In this document: positions 18,963 through 28,581 of the stretch, in pieces
Numbering within the stretch: position 1 is the first letter of the stretch
Layout: each line of letters begins with the position of its first letter
Assembly (NCBI RefSeq): GCF_025574465.1
Contig: NZ_JAOBPP010000021.1
Coordinates: forward strand, 620,001 to 684,000
Reading direction: 5' to 3'
Length of the DNA stretch: 64,000 bases
DNA from: Kordiimonas aestuarii
GTDB lineage: Bacteria > Pseudomonadota > Alphaproteobacteria > Sphingomonadales > Kordiimonadaceae
Notes under the pieces: model-generated
What the model was told of the DNA's origin: nothing
Seen by the model: only the letters and a program-made list of their open reading frames with translations
Database searches by the model: none
Position numbers and translations under genes: made by a program

Positions 18963-21527
18963 ATGTCGCGCTACAACGCAAAGGCAACCGAAGCCAAATG
19001 GCAGAAAATCTGGCGTGAGGCCAACACGTTCAAGACCGACAGCAAGTCGGACAAGCCAAAATATTATGTGCTTGAGATGTTCCCGTACCCTTCTGGCCGC
19101 ATCCATATGGGCCATGTGCGCAACTATACGCTCGGTGACGTGGTGGCCCGTTTTCGCCGGGCGAATGGCTTTGAGGTCCTGCATCCCATGGGCTGGGACG
19201 CGTTTGGTATGCCGGCTGAAAATGCGGCGATGGAACGCAAGGTGCACCCGGCCGACTGGACATACGACAATATCGCCAACATGCGGGACCAGCTGAAGCA
19301 GGTTGGTTTTGCCATTGACTGGGACCGCGAGTTCGCCACTTGCGACGCTGAGTATTACGGCAAAGAGCAACAGATATTCATCGACTTTTTCAACGCGGGC
19401 CTTGTGTACCGCAAGGAAAGCTGGGTGAACTGGGACCCTGTGGACAATACCGTGCTCGCCAACGAGCAGGTGATCGACGGCAAGGGCTGGCGCTCGGGTG
19501 CCACCGTTGAACGCCGCAAGCTGAGCCAATGGTTCCTCAAAATCACCGATTTTGCGGAAGACCTCCTCGGTGGCTTGAAGACGCTTGAACGCTGGCCGGA
19601 CAAAGTGCGCCTGATGCAGGAAAACTGGATTGGCCGTTCCGAAGGGTTGAAGTTCAGTTTTAAAATTGCCGAGACAGGCGAAGACCTGCCGGTTTACACC
19701 ACCCGGCCCGATACACTTTTTGGTGCCAGTTTCTGCGCCATTGCGCCAGACCACCCACTTGCAGCCAGGCTGGCGGAAGATAACGCCGAGCTGAAATCCT
19801 TCGCCGAAGAGTGCCGCAAAACCGGCACCACCGAAGAAGCGATCGAGAAGGCGGAGAAAAAAGGCTTCAATACCGGGCTTCATGTGCGCCATCCGCTGGA
19901 CAAGGATTGGCTTCTGCCGGTTTATGTGGCCAACTTTGTGCTGATGGATTACGGCACGGGCGCGATTTTCGCCTGTCCGGCCGGAGACCAGCGCGACCTT
20001 GATTTTGCCCGCAAATACGACCTGCCGGTGATCCCGGTGGTACTGCCGGACGGCGAAGACGCCGCAAGCTACAAGATTGCCGATGAGGCCTACACGGGCC
20101 CCGGCAAGATGATCAACAGCCGCTTCCTTGACGGCATGGACGCCGTGGACGCCAAAGCCGCGCTCATTGACAAGGCCGAGGCCGAGGGCTGGGGCGAACG
20201 CACGGTCAATTACCGCCTGCGCGACTGGGGTGTGTCCCGCCAGCGTTACTGGGGCACGCCTATCCCCTTTGTGCACTGCGATGATTGTGGTGTCGTGCCG
20301 GTGCCAAGCGAGGAACTGCCGGTCAAGTTGCCGGAGGATGTCTCTTTCGACAAGCCGGGCAACCCGCTTGAGCATCACCCGACATGGAAGCACACCAAAT
20401 GCCCAAGCTGCGGCAAGAAGGCAGTGCGCGAGACAGACACCATGGACACCTTTGTCGATTCGTCATGGTATTTCATGCGTTTCTGTACGCCGGATGAGGA
20501 GGCCCCGTTCGACAGTGACGTGGTGAACGACTGGTTGCCGGTGAAACAATATATCGGTGGGGTTGAGCACGCGATTTTGCACCTGCTGTATGCACGCTTC
20601 TTTACCCGTGCGCTCAAACATGTGGGTCGCACCAATGTGGACGAGCCGTTTGAAGGCCTGTTCACCCAGGGCATGGTTACCCACGCGACCTACAAGGACA
20701 GCGACGACGAATGGGTCTTCCCCGAGGTTGTGCGCGCGCGCGATGATGGCTCCCTCTACCGGACCGATAATGGCCTTGAGGTCTCTGAGGGCCGCATCGA
20801 GAAGATGTCCAAGTCAAAGAAAAACGTTGTCGATCCCGATGATATTATCGACCAATACGGTGCCGATACCGCGCGCTGGTTTGTGCTTTCGGATAGCCCG
20901 CCAGAGCGTGACCTGTTGTGGACCGAAGCCGGGATCGAGGGCGCCTGGCGCTTTGCCCAGCGCGTGTTCCGCCTTGTGAACAACCCGCCAGCACCCATTG
21001 GTACATTTGGCGCGGCACCGCCCGAGGCCTTGTCCAAGACGGCGGAAGCTTTGCGCAAAGCCACGCATAAAACCATCGAGGGTGTGACGGCGGATATCGA
21101 AAACCTGCATTTCAACAAAGCCGTTGCGCGGCTTTATGAGTTTGCCAATGCCGCAGGCGGCAAATGCACCGGCGACGGTGCGCCTGAGGTGCTCAGGGAA
21201 GCACTTGAAACGCTTGTGCTACTGGTCGGCCCGATGATGCCGCACCTCGCGGAAGAGCTTTGGAAAAAGCTGGGCCACAAGGAACTGGTTGCCAATACGC
21301 CGTGGCCGAAAGCCATCAAGGCGCTGACCGTGGATGACACGGTCAAGATGGCGGTGCAGGTGAACGGCAAGGTGCGTGACACGATTGAAGTTGCGAAAGA
21401 TATGCCGAAGGAAGAGGTTGAGAAAATCGCCCTGGCATCCGACAGTGTTAAAAAGTTCACCGATGAGGGCACGATCCGCAAGGTGATTGTGGTGCCGGGC
21501 CGTATCGTCAACATCGTGGTAGGCTAA
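18963..21527 (+). CDS. leuS: Leucyl-tRNA synthetase
   Basis: An 854-residue class I aminoacyl-tRNA synthetase that charges tRNA-Leu. The HIGH motif is HMGH in [14 protein letters not shown] (about residue 43-52). The CP1 editing domain occupies roughly 220-410 ([17 protein letters not shown], the T-rich peptide and the conserved Asp in [12 protein letters not shown]). A zinc-type insert with CDDCG and CPSCG follows, then [12 protein letters not shown]. The C-terminal anticodon-binding part and the terminal LeuS-specific domain are complete. The stop codon overlaps the lptE start by one base. Confidence 0.98.
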   Translation: MSRYNAKATEAKWQKIWREANTFKTDSKSDKPKYYVLEMFPYPSGRIHMGHVRNYTLGDVVARFRRANGFEVLHPMGWDAFGMPAENAAMERKVHPADWTYDNIANMRDQLKQVGFAIDWDREFATCDAEYYGKEQQIFIDFFNAGLVYRKESWVNWDPVDNTVLANEQVIDGKGWRSGATVERRKLSQWFLKITDFAEDLLGGLKTLERWPDKVRLMQENWIGRSEGLKFSFKIAETGEDLPVYTTRPDTLFGASFCAIAPDHPLAARLAEDNAELKSFAEECRKTGTTEEAIEKAEKKGFNTGLHVRHPLDKDWLLPVYVANFVLMDYGTGAIFACPAGDQRDLDFARKYDLPVIPVVLPDGEDAASYKIADEAYTGPGKMINSRFLDGMDAVDAKAALIDKAEAEGWGERTVNYRLRDWGVSRQRYWGTPIPFVHCDDCGVVPVPSEELPVKLPEDVSFDKPGNPLEHHPTWKHTKCPSCGKKAVRETDTMDTFVDSSWYFMRFCTPDEEAPFDSDVVNDWLPVKQYIGGVEHAILHLLYARFFTRALKHVGRTNVDEPFEGLFTQGMVTHATYKDSDDEWVFPEVVRARDDGSLYRTDNGLEVSEGRIEKMSKSKKNVVDPDDIIDQYGADTARWFVLSDSPPERDLLWTEAGIEGAWRFAQRVFRLVNNPPAPIGTFGAAPPEALSKTAEALRKATHKTIEGVTADIENLHFNKAVARLYEFANAAGGKCTGDGAPEVLREALETLVLLVGPMMPHLAEELWKKLGHKELVANTPWPKAIKALTVDDTVKMAVQVNGKVRDTIEVAKDMPKEEVEKIALASDSVKKFTDEGTIRKVIVVPGRIVNIVVG

Positions 21528-22021
21528 TGAAAAAGCTGCTGGCTATCGGTTTTGTTCTGCTGCTTGGCGCCTGTGGTTTTCGCCCGCTTTATGAAGCTGG
21601 CGGCTCCTCGGCGGCGATGCAGCAGCATCTGGCAGGGGTGGAAGTTGCCCCCATCGCCGACCGCCTTGGCCAGCAGATGCGCAATCGGCTTCTGGACCGG
21701 CTGAACTCGGGCGGCACGCCGGAATACCGGCTTGTTATCACGCTGGCACAGGAAAGCGAAGGCTACGGCATTCGACCTGACGCCGCGGCGACACAGGAAC
21801 AGCTAACGGTTTTTGCCAAAGTGCAGCTTATCAACCTGAACGGCGAAACGCTGGTGTTTGAGGAAGATATGCGCGCAACCACATCTTATGACCTCGTGCT
21901 GTCGGATTATGCCATTCTGTCCCGCCGGGAAGATAGCGCGCGCAGGCTTGTGCTTGAACTTGCCGAACGCATTCACCGGCGACTGGCACTGCATTTTACC
22001 AAGGTAGAACCGGCACCGTGA
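21527..22021 (+). CDS. lptE: LPS-assembly lipoprotein LptE
   Basis: A 164-residue outer-membrane lipoprotein: signal peptide with lipobox LGAC (Cys16) followed by GFRPLYEAGG, the typical LptE start. LptE plugs the LptD barrel and helps place lipopolysaccharide in the outer leaflet. The leuS-lptE-holA order is widely conserved. It begins on the last base of leuS and ends inside the GTGA overlap with holA, so translation is coupled on both sides. Confidence 0.92.
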   Translation: MKKLLAIGFVLLLGACGFRPLYEAGGSSAAMQQHLAGVEVAPIADRLGQQMRNRLLDRLNSGGTPEYRLVITLAQESEGYGIRPDAAATQEQLTVFAKVQLINLNGETLVFEEDMRATTSYDLVLSDYAILSRREDSARRLVLELAERIHRRLALHFTKVEPAP

Positions 22022-23037
22022 AAGCCAAACCCCGCGATATACCGGCCATACTGAAGGCGCTGGACCCGAAGATGCGGGCCGTGCTGGTTTTTGGCCGCGA
22101 TGACGGGCTGGTGCGCGAACGTGCCGAGAAAATCGGCAAACAGATCTGTGAAGACCTTTCCGACCCGTTTCAGGTCGCCCGGCCCGGCAGTAGCGATATC
22201 AAGGAAAGCCCGAGTATCCTGCTTGATGAAGTTGCCGCGCTCTCGATGATGGGGGGCAGGCGGCTGGTGCGCCTCGAAAGCGTGGGCAATGAGGCCACCG
22301 AGGCGGTCAAACTTGTGCTCGATAGCGATGCGGGTGATGGCCTGCTTGTGATCACCGCCGGGGATCTCAAGCCGACATCAAGCCTCCGGAAACTATTGGA
22401 AGGTGCCAAAAACGCCATCGCCATCGCGTGTTATGAAGACAGCGCGCAGGACATCATGGGTCTTGTGCAAACCGTGCTTGGGAATGCCGGGCTGACAGCG
22501 ACACAGGACGCGGTGGCTTATCTCGTTGATAATCTGGGCGGTGACCGCATGGTCTCGCGCAGTGAACTGGATAAGCTGGTGCTTTATAAGGGCTCGGCTG
22601 GTGGGCAGGTTACCATTGAGGACGCCAAGGCGTGTGTGGGCGATACGGCGGCGCTTGGCCTCAACCAGATCGCGGAAGCGGTAACCGCAGGCAACCTCAA
22701 GCAGCTTGAACGGTTCCTTGAACGCGCCTGGACATCCGGCGAAAGCGCCATCGCCATTTTGCGCACGCTGCAGAACCGTATGATGCGTATTCATCTGGCG
22801 CGTGGCTTTATGGATCAGGGCATGAGCGCGGGGGAAGCAGTGGGTAAATTGCGCCCGCCGGTTTTTTTCGGTGAACGTGACAAATTCATGGGGGAGGTCA
22901 GCCGCTGGTCTGCCCGTAAGGTAGAAACCGCGCTTGATATCCTCATTGAAGCCGAACTTGCGTGCAAAACCACCGGTAACCCGGCAGACACCATCTGTGC
23001 GCGCGCGCTTTTGCGTCTCGCCAAAGCGGCACGGTAA
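22018..23037 (+). CDS. holA: DNA polymerase III subunit delta
   Basis: A 339-residue clamp-loader subunit that opens the beta clamp. The N-terminal segment (AVLVFGRDDGLVRERAEKIG), the middle LDEVAALSMMGGRRLVRLE and the C-terminal collar domain (NQIAEAVTAGNLKQLERFLERAW, LRTLQNRMMRIHLARG) match the family. The GTG start at 22018 overlaps the lptE stop by 4 bases. Confidence 0.93.
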   Translation: MKAKPRDIPAILKALDPKMRAVLVFGRDDGLVRERAEKIGKQICEDLSDPFQVARPGSSDIKESPSILLDEVAALSMMGGRRLVRLESVGNEATEAVKLVLDSDAGDGLLVITAGDLKPTSSLRKLLEGAKNAIAIACYEDSAQDIMGLVQTVLGNAGLTATQDAVAYLVDNLGGDRMVSRSELDKLVLYKGSAGGQVTIEDAKACVGDTAALGLNQIAEAVTAGNLKQLERFLERAWTSGESAIAILRTLQNRMMRIHLARGFMDQGMSAGEAVGKLRPPVFFGERDKFMGEVSRWSARKVETALDILIEAELACKTTGNPADTICARALLRLAKAAR

Positions 23038-23046
23038 GGCGGGCGG

Positions 23047-23616
23047 ATGCGCATTGGCTTTTTTGGTGACAGTTTTATCGCAGGCATGGGCGAGCCGGAC
23101 GGCAAAGGCTGGGTGGGCCGCGTGGCCGAGCGCAGCGGGTTTACCGCGGTAAATTTTGGCATTGGCGGCGATACCAGCACGGATGTGCTCAGGCGCTGGC
23201 GCGCTGAGGCTGAGGGCGCGAACCTCGACCGGCTGGTTTTCTCTTTTGGTGCCAATGATTGCCTGCTGACAGACCACAAACGCATTACCGTAGGGCAGGT
23301 GGACCGGCTGAAGAACGCCAAGTCCATTATGGCCGAGGCGGGCAAAAAGTGGCCTGTTTTATTTGTCAGCCCCTTGCCGGTGGCAGGTGACCGGGCAGCC
23401 ACCAACCGTATTGGCGAAATGGCCCGCCAGCTCATCACCTTCACCCGTATCCACAGGACACCCTATGTAAACATCTTCGATGATGTGAATGCTGCGGATG
23501 TCTGGCACGGGGAAGCGCTGGCGAACGACGGCGCGCATCCGGGGGCAGCTGGCTATGGCTTTGTGGCGGACCTTGTGGCGGCGCACCCCGAATGGCAGGC
23601 GTGGCTAAAAAGCTAG
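23047..23616 (+). CDS. SGNH/GDSL-family hydrolase
   Basis: A 189-residue esterase-like protein with block I (FFGDSFIAGMG, nucleophile Ser9), the Gly block (INFGIGGDT-like NFGIGGDTSTD), block III (SFGANDCLL) and block V (NDGAHPGAAGY with catalytic Asp and His). There is no signal peptide, so it is cytoplasmic. The substrate is unknown. It starts 10 bases after holA and probably ends the same transcript; it overlaps the convergent regulator gene by 4 bases. Confidence 0.85.
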   Translation: MRIGFFGDSFIAGMGEPDGKGWVGRVAERSGFTAVNFGIGGDTSTDVLRRWRAEAEGANLDRLVFSFGANDCLLTDHKRITVGQVDRLKNAKSIMAEAGKKWPVLFVSPLPVAGDRAATNRIGEMARQLITFTRIHRTPYVNIFDDVNAADVWHGEALANDGAHPGAAGYGFVADLVAAHPEWQAWLKS

Positions 23617-24575
23617 GCGGCGGATGTGCCGTGCAGCTTGCGGTAGGCGCCGGGGGTCAGGCCAAAACGTTTTTCAAACACCTGGATAAGCCTGCCCGAT
23701 GAGCCAAACCCCGAGGACGCCGCAACGGTTTTAACCGGGATATCCGGTTGTTCCAGAAGCGCGCGGGCGCTGTCGAGCCTGAGGCGTTCCAGATAGCGTG
23801 CCGGGGTCACCCCCATTTCAGCGACAAATTTACGGTGGAAGCTGCGTTCGCTCATGCCCGCCGCATCGGCTATATCTGCCACAGTAATCGCCCCGTTCAT
23901 ATGGCTGGCCATCCATTCGGCCGCCTTTGCCACAAGGCCTGTGCCTTTGCTCTGGCCTTCGAGAAGCGCGCTGAACTGACTTTGGTATCCGGGCCGACGC
24001 GCATAGACCACAAGGCGGCGCGCAATGCCCATGGCCAGCGGGCGCCCATGGTCGCGCTCAATGATCGCAAGGCTCATGTCGATACCGGCGGTGACACCGG
24101 CCGAAGTCCAGAAACGCCCGTCTTCGACATAGAGGGCCTCTGCGTCGACGTCGACGGCAGGATAAAGCCGTGCCAGCGCGCGGGTGGAGCGCCAGTGCGT
24201 GGCAGCGCGTCGACCCGCCAGTACGCCCGCCGCGGCCAGCAGGAAGGTGCCGGTGCACACACTGGCAACCCGCTCCGCGCCGTCGGCCATATGCTTTAGC
24301 CACGTCAGCACTTTCTGGTCTTCACACGTCGCGCGCGTCCCGTTCCCGCCGGAGACCATAAGGGTGTGGACAGGGCCGCCTATCTCCTCATAGGGCACGG
24401 TCGCAAGAGAAATGCCGCTGGTTGTGCGCGTGCTGGCCCCAGCCGGGCTTGCGAGCACAATGTCATACTCCGGCGTGTTGTACGCCTCATTCACCGAAGC
24501 AAAAACCTGTGCGGGGCCGGTAATATCAAGGATCTGGGCATCGTCGAAACACAGAATAACAATTTTTTTGCTCAT
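23613..24575 (-). CDS. GlxA-family transcriptional regulator (DJ-1/PfpI domain plus AraC HTH)
   Basis: A 320-residue regulator. Residues 1-170 are a DJ-1/PfpI (class I amidotransferase-like) domain with the Cys elbow SVCTGTFLLAAAG. The last 100 residues carry two AraC-type helix-turn-helices (TVADIADAAGMSERSFHRKF and VKTVAASSGFGSSGRLIQVFEKRFGLTPGAYRK). The ATG at 24575 is preferred to the GTG at 24587. It is divergent from a stand-alone DJ-1/PfpI gene across 108 bases, which suggests that it controls that gene and itself. Confidence 0.88.
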   Translation of the reverse strand: MSKKIVILCFDDAQILDITGPAQVFASVNEAYNTPEYDIVLASPAGASTRTTSGISLATVPYEEIGGPVHTLMVSGGNGTRATCEDQKVLTWLKHMADGAERVASVCTGTFLLAAAGVLAGRRAATHWRSTRALARLYPAVDVDAEALYVEDGRFWTSAGVTAGIDMSLAIIERDHGRPLAMGIARRLVVYARRPGYQSQFSALLEGQSKGTGLVAKAAEWMASHMNGAITVADIADAAGMSERSFHRKFVAEMGVTPARYLERLRLDSARALLEQPDIPVKTVAASSGFGSSGRLIQVFEKRFGLTPGAYRKLHGTSAA

Positions 24576-24683
24576 GGACTCACTCACAACTTGGCAGAAA
24601 TCAATAATAATATGTCATATCCGCCATCCACCGACAAGTCTAAGGTGCCCACGTTGCCGAGTGACAACCGCGAGGAAAATATC
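24576..24683. promoter_or_regulatory. Divergent promoter region, GlxA regulator / DJ-1 gene
   Basis: 108 bases between two divergent starts, A+T-richer than its surroundings (AATCAATAATAATATGTCAT). An AraC-type regulator is expected to bind here. No exact boxes could be fixed. Confidence 0.45.
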
Positions 24684-25355
24684 ATGACAATAAAAATTGG
24701 TTTCTATCTCTTCCCTGACATGACCCAGCTGGATTTCGCCGGGCCTTTTGAAGTTTTCTCCCAGGTGCCGGGGGTGGAGGTTTATCTGGCTGCCAAAACG
24801 CTGAAGGCTGTGACCGCCGACAAGGGCCTCGGGCTCATGCCGACCGTGACGCTTGAGGATTGCCCTGACCTGGACGTGCTGTGCGTGCCCGGTGGGCCGC
24901 ATGTGGACTATCTGTTTGACGATGAAGCCACGCTGGCTTTCCTGCGCCGCCAGGGTGCCCAGGCGCAATATGTGACGTCTGTGTGCACCGGCTCCCTGAT
25001 TTTGGGTGCGGCGGGCTTGCTGAGGGGCTTTAAAGCCACCTCACACTGGACGTCGGTCGATATGTTGTCGAACTTTGGCGCGGTGCCGACGGCGGGCCGC
25101 GTGGTCAAGGATCGCAACCGTATCACGGGCGGCGGTGTCACTGCCGGTATCGATTTTGCTCTGACATGTGTTGCGGAAATCGTAGGCGAACGGGTGGCGA
25201 AAATGATTCAGCTCGGGCTTGAATATAACCCGGAGCCGCCGTTTGACGGTGGCCACCCGAATGTGGCGGAACCCGAAATTGTTCAGGCCGTTGGTGTGCT
25301 GATGAAAGAACGGCTGGAACGCCGCCGCGGGCGGGCGGGTGCATTTGCCGAATAA
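24684..25355 (+). CDS. DJ-1/PfpI family protein (isonitrile hydratase-like)
   Basis: A 223-residue single-domain DJ-1/PfpI protein. It contains FYLFPDMTQLDFAGPFEVFSQ at the N-terminus, the nucleophile elbow VTSVCTGSLILGAAGLL, then KATSHWTS and GGGVTAGIDFALT, which resemble isonitrile hydratases. The enzyme class is inferred from this resemblance; other DJ-1 proteins act on glyoxal or damaged proteins. The ATG at 24684 has GAGGA 9 bases upstream; an upstream frame to 24366 would overlap the divergent regulator. It is likely controlled by the adjacent GlxA-type regulator. Confidence 0.85.
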   Translation: MTIKIGFYLFPDMTQLDFAGPFEVFSQVPGVEVYLAAKTLKAVTADKGLGLMPTVTLEDCPDLDVLCVPGGPHVDYLFDDEATLAFLRRQGAQAQYVTSVCTGSLILGAAGLLRGFKATSHWTSVDMLSNFGAVPTAGRVVKDRNRITGGGVTAGIDFALTCVAEIVGERVAKMIQLGLEYNPEPPFDGGHPNVAEPEIVQAVGVLMKERLERRRGRAGAFAE

Positions 25356-25364
25356 CCCCCTCCC

Positions 25365-25402
25365 AAACGAAAACCGGCTGATGAGATAAACCCATCAGCC
25401 GG
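25365..25402 (-). terminator. Rho-independent terminator of secB
   Basis: On the minus strand a perfect 10-bp stem (CCGGCTGATG / CATCAGCCGG, 9-base loop) is followed by TTTTCGTTT, 27 bases after the secB stop codon. The plus strand lacks a T-run, so it serves secB. Confidence 0.85.
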
Positions 25403-25429
25403 CCTGCATTTCGGAAATTTACTGCCTGA

Positions 25430-25999
25430 TTAATTAAGATTAATCGGGGCAGGGTCTTCGGAACTTGCCGCGTCAGCATTTGCTGCCCCGGCTTGTTGCG
25501 CTTCCTGTGCCGTCTGGGCACGGTAAAGCGCTTCGAAGTTGATTGGCTCCAGAAGGAGCGGCGGGAAACCGCCATCACGGCTTGCATCCGCAATAATGCG
25601 GCGTGCAAACGGGAACATCATCATCGGCGCCTGCACCAGAAGGAACGGCTTTAGCGCTTCTTCAGGGACGTTGCGGATGCCGTAGAGGGAGCCATAGGCA
25701 AGTTCAACAACAAAGGCAACCTGCTCACCACCCTCTTGGGCAGGTGCTGTCGCTTTTGCGGATATCTTCAGCTCAACCTCATAAACTTCATCGTTCATTT
25801 TGCGAACGCCGACATTGACGTTGACGTCAATGGCGGGTTTGGCGCCAGCGAGCGCCTGAAGGCTTGCCGGTGCGTTCGGGTTTTCGAACGAAAGGTCTTT
25901 TACATATTGTGCAATGACGCCTGCTTGTGGGCCTTCTGCACCAGCCGGTGCCGGGCCGCCTACGGGCGTTTGGTCATTCCCAAATTCATTATCAGCCAT
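25430..25999 (-). CDS. secB: Protein-export chaperone SecB
   Basis: SecB keeps precursor proteins unfolded and delivers them to SecA. The 189-residue protein contains YVKDLSFENPNAP near residue 30, the beta-strand core EVELKISAKA and VELAYGSLYGI, and the helical tail segment LVQAPMMMFPFARRIIADASRDGGFPPLLLEPINFEALY, all typical of SecB. The Ala/Pro/Gly-rich first 25 residues are longer than in E. coli, as is usual in Alphaproteobacteria. The ATG at 25999 is chosen by homology; the 13 residues upstream in frame are not SecB-like. Confidence 0.95.
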   Translation of the reverse strand: MADNEFGNDQTPVGGPAPAGAEGPQAGVIAQYVKDLSFENPNAPASLQALAGAKPAIDVNVNVGVRKMNDEVYEVELKISAKATAPAQEGGEQVAFVVELAYGSLYGIRNVPEEALKPFLLVQAPMMMFPFARRIIADASRDGGFPPLLLEPINFEALYRAQTAQEAQQAGAANADAASSEDPAPINLN

Positions 26000-26121
26000 T
26001 TTTTCACTCTTTAATTGTCTGCCACCCCCCCAAACCACCTGGGTTGGCGAATCTGGGGCAAACGGCTAGCACGGTTTCAACAGATGAACAATAAACAATT
26101 GCGCCGGAGATGGCGGTTTTC

Positions 26122-26595
26122 CTAATTTTCGGGCCTGTCTGTGTTCCCATCCTCACGAGGAAGCGGCTCAGGCGCGGGTTGCTTGGTCTCCGCTGTCCAG
26201 AATTCGCCCTCGATGACGATGTTGCCACGCCGCATGCTTTCGGCCTTATGGGTCATCGCCCATGAGGCAATGCCCTTGCCAAGCCAAAGCCTGAGCGGCG
26301 GAATAAGAAGCAGGCCGCCGATTATGTCGGTCATGAAGCCGGGTATGAGGAGGCAGACACCGGCAAGGGCCAGAAAAAAGCCGTGCACGATGCTGGTACC
26401 GATGCGCTGACCCTGCGTCTGGATATCCCGCAACGTGGATAGCCCCTGCTGCCGCACGATGGTCAGGCCAACCGCTGCGGTCAAAATACACAGGGCGATG
26501 GTAGGCAATGCGCCGATCTCGCCACCGATATCGATCAGGATCGACAGTTCAACGACCGGAACGGCCAGAATTAACAATAATATGATTAAGGGCAT
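26122..26595 (-). CDS. FxsA family membrane protein
   Basis: A 157-residue inner-membrane protein. It has three to four hydrophobic helices, starting with IILLLILAVPVVELSILIDIGGEIG and including the FxsA-type GVCLLIPGFMTDIIGGLLLIPPLR. FxsA relieves F-exclusion of phage T7 in E. coli when overexpressed; its normal role is unknown. The secB-fxsA-Tim44 order is a conserved alphaproteobacterial block. It is divergent from the Tim44-like gene. Confidence 0.88.
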   Translation of the reverse strand: MPLIILLLILAVPVVELSILIDIGGEIGALPTIALCILTAAVGLTIVRQQGLSTLRDIQTQGQRIGTSIVHGFFLALAGVCLLIPGFMTDIIGGLLLIPPLRLWLGKGIASWAMTHKAESMRRGNIVIEGEFWTAETKQPAPEPLPREDGNTDRPEN

Positions 26596-26707
26596 TCCTT
26601 GTTCTTTCCTTCATTTCCACCTATCTATAAGGGCATGTTAGGCGCTTCGTTCAATAGCGGGCGGCCAAGTCTTTCAATATTTCAGGACGATCGGACTTCT
26701 ATAAGTC

Positions 26708-27364
26708 ATGTTGGATATCATTCTTCTCGCCATGTTGGCCGGTTTCATAATTCTGAGGTTACGCTCGGAACTTGGCAAAAAAACGGGCAATGAACCGCTT
26801 CCCCCGGCCGCCCCGCGTTCATCCGCGCAGACAGGCCGTCCGTCTTCACGCGAAGATGCGACGCAAGACATACCCGGGCGCGAGGACAATGTTGTAGAAT
26901 TGGAAGAAAATCCGGCGTTGAGGAAGGCCTATCAGGATATCCGCCGGGTGGATTCAAGTTTTGACGTGCCTACCTTCATGGAAGGTGCGAGCGCGGCCTA
27001 TGAGATGATCCTCGAGGCTTTCTGGGCTGGTGACCGGGAAACGCTCAAGGGGTTCCTTGATGATTCCGTCTATCAGCAATTCTCCTCTGCCCTCGATGCG
27101 CGGGAAGAGAACGGCTACAAGGTGGAAAACAAGTTGATCGACGTGGCGAACGCCGAGATCACCAAGGCCCAGCTCCAGAACCGCATGGCGGAACTGACCG
27201 TGCATTTCACCGCCGAGATTATCGCGGTGACAAAAGACGCGGACGGTAACCTGGTTGAAGGTGACCTGTCGGACGCCGTTGAGGTCAATGACCGCTGGAC
27301 ATTTGCGCGCGACACGCGCTCGCGCGATCCGAACTGGACCCTTGTGGCAACCCGCGCAGGCTAA
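26708..27364 (+). CDS. Tim44/TimA-domain membrane-associated protein
   Basis: A 218-residue protein with one N-terminal membrane helix (LDIILLAMLAGFIILRLRSELGKKTG). A low-complexity linker and a C-terminal Tim44-like domain follow (GASAAYEMILEAFWAGDRETLKGFLDDSVYQQFSSAL and WTFARDTRSRDPNWTLVAT). Bacterial homologues are thought to relate to the ancestor of the mitochondrial import motor subunit Tim44; a role in membrane protein handling is plausible but not shown. It lies 2 bases upstream of mltA, so the two are cotranscribed. Confidence 0.9.
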   Translation: MLDIILLAMLAGFIILRLRSELGKKTGNEPLPPAAPRSSAQTGRPSSREDATQDIPGREDNVVELEENPALRKAYQDIRRVDSSFDVPTFMEGASAAYEMILEAFWAGDRETLKGFLDDSVYQQFSSALDAREENGYKVENKLIDVANAEITKAQLQNRMAELTVHFTAEIIAVTKDADGNLVEGDLSDAVEVNDRWTFARDTRSRDPNWTLVATRAG

Positions 27365-27366
27365 TC

Positions 27367-28581
27367 ATGGCCGGCCGCGCCCTCAAATATATTGGCTTTC
27401 TTGCCCTGATTGCGCTGCCGCTTGTGGCGGCGCTTTTGCTGATGAGCCGCAAGCCGGCCGGCCTGAGCTTCCGGCCTGTACCGTTTGCAGAGCTGCCTGG
27501 CTGGGGGACGGATAATCTCATGGAGGCATTGCCCGCGCTCAGGAAAAGCTGCGACAGCATGAAACGCCAGCCAGCCAAACGTGGCCTGCCGGGCGCGGCG
27601 ATTGGCGGCACGATGGGAGACTGGGCCGAGGTATGCACGCATATCCTGTCTGCCGGGCCGGATGACGACCTGCGCAGCTTTTTTGAAAGCGCCTTCCAGC
27701 CGCTTGAGGTCTCGCTGGGCGGCGAGACCAAGGGCATGTTTACCGGCTATTATGAAACTCTCCTCCGCGGTAGCGAGAACCAGAGCATCCGGTATCATGT
27801 GCCGCTTCACGTGAAACCGCCGGAGCTTGTAAGCGTTGACCTTGGCTCATTCCGGGCAGACCTCAGGGGACGCCGCATCGCCGGCAAGGTGCAGGGGGAC
27901 AAGCTGGTGCCCTATTATGACCGCGAGGCTATCACCTCCGGCGCGATAGATGGCCGGGACCTTGAGCTGTTGTGGGTGGACGATCCGGTGGATGCTTTCT
28001 TCCTGCATATCCAAGGCTCGGGCCGGGTAATAATGGACGACGGTCGGCTTGTCCGCGTCGGCTACGCCAGCCAGAATGGCCATGCCTATACCGCGATTGG
28101 CAGGCAGCTGATTGCCGAAGGCGAGGTCCCGCGCACGAAAATGTCCATGCAAGCTATCCGCAGCTGGCTGGACGATAACCCGGACCGCGCCGAAGAGCTA
28201 CTGAACACCAACGCATCTTACGTCTTTTTCCGTTTGCTGGAAGAGGGCGATGGACCTTTCGGGTCTGCCAATGTCGCGCTGACGGCTGGGCGCTCGCTGG
28301 CGGTGGACCGCAATCATCTGTCGCTTCATGTGCCGGTCTGGCTTTCGGCCAGTTATCCCGACCCCTCTGACCGGGAGGCCGAACCGCTGCCGCTCAACCG
28401 GCTGATGGTCGCGCAAGACACAGGCGGTGCCATCCGGGGCGAAATTCGCGGTGATGTATTCTGGGGCTTCGGTGAAGAGGCGGAGGAGATTGCGGGCCGT
28501 ATGGCGAACCGTGGTCGCTACTGGATCATGCTGCCAAAGCCGCTGGCGGCGCGCCTGCTTGAGGACAGGGCCGGTGGCTAG
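27367..28581 (+). CDS. mltA: Membrane-bound lytic murein transglycosylase A
   Basis: A 404-residue lytic transglycosylase that cleaves peptidoglycan to 1,6-anhydro-muropeptides. An N-terminal membrane helix (residues 6-26) anchors it instead of a lipobox. The MltA domain follows (MFTGYYETLLRGS, VPLH, YYDREAI, LLWVDDPVDAFFLHIQGSGRV). The 3D domain with its conserved Asp residues closes the protein (MVAQDTGGAIRGEIRGDVFWGFG). It overlaps the GTG start of the smr gene by 8 bases. Confidence 0.95.
   Translation: MAGRALKYIGFLALIALPLVAALLLMSRKPAGLSFRPVPFAELPGWGTDNLMEALPALRKSCDSMKRQPAKRGLPGAAIGGTMGDWAEVCTHILSAGPDDDLRSFFESAFQPLEVSLGGETKGMFTGYYETLLRGSENQSIRYHVPLHVKPPELVSVDLGSFRADLRGRRIAGKVQGDKLVPYYDREAITSGAIDGRDLELLWVDDPVDAFFLHIQGSGRVIMDDGRLVRVGYASQNGHAYTAIGRQLIAEGEVPRTKMSMQAIRSWLDDNPDRAEELLNTNASYVFFRLLEEGDGPFGSANVALTAGRSLAVDRNHLSLHVPVWLSASYPDPSDREAEPLPLNRLMVAQDTGGAIRGEIRGDVFWGFGEEAEEIAGRMANRGRYWIMLPKPLAARLLEDRAGG

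Noticed and set aside
18915..20393. 492-codon open frame on the minus strand inside leuS
   Set aside because: It is an antisense shadow of the well-conserved leuS gene in G+C-rich DNA and has no recognisable domain.
24366..24683. Longer N-terminus of the DJ-1/PfpI protein
   Set aside because: It overlaps the divergent regulator gene and encodes no DJ-1 sequence; ATG 24,684 starts the conserved domain.
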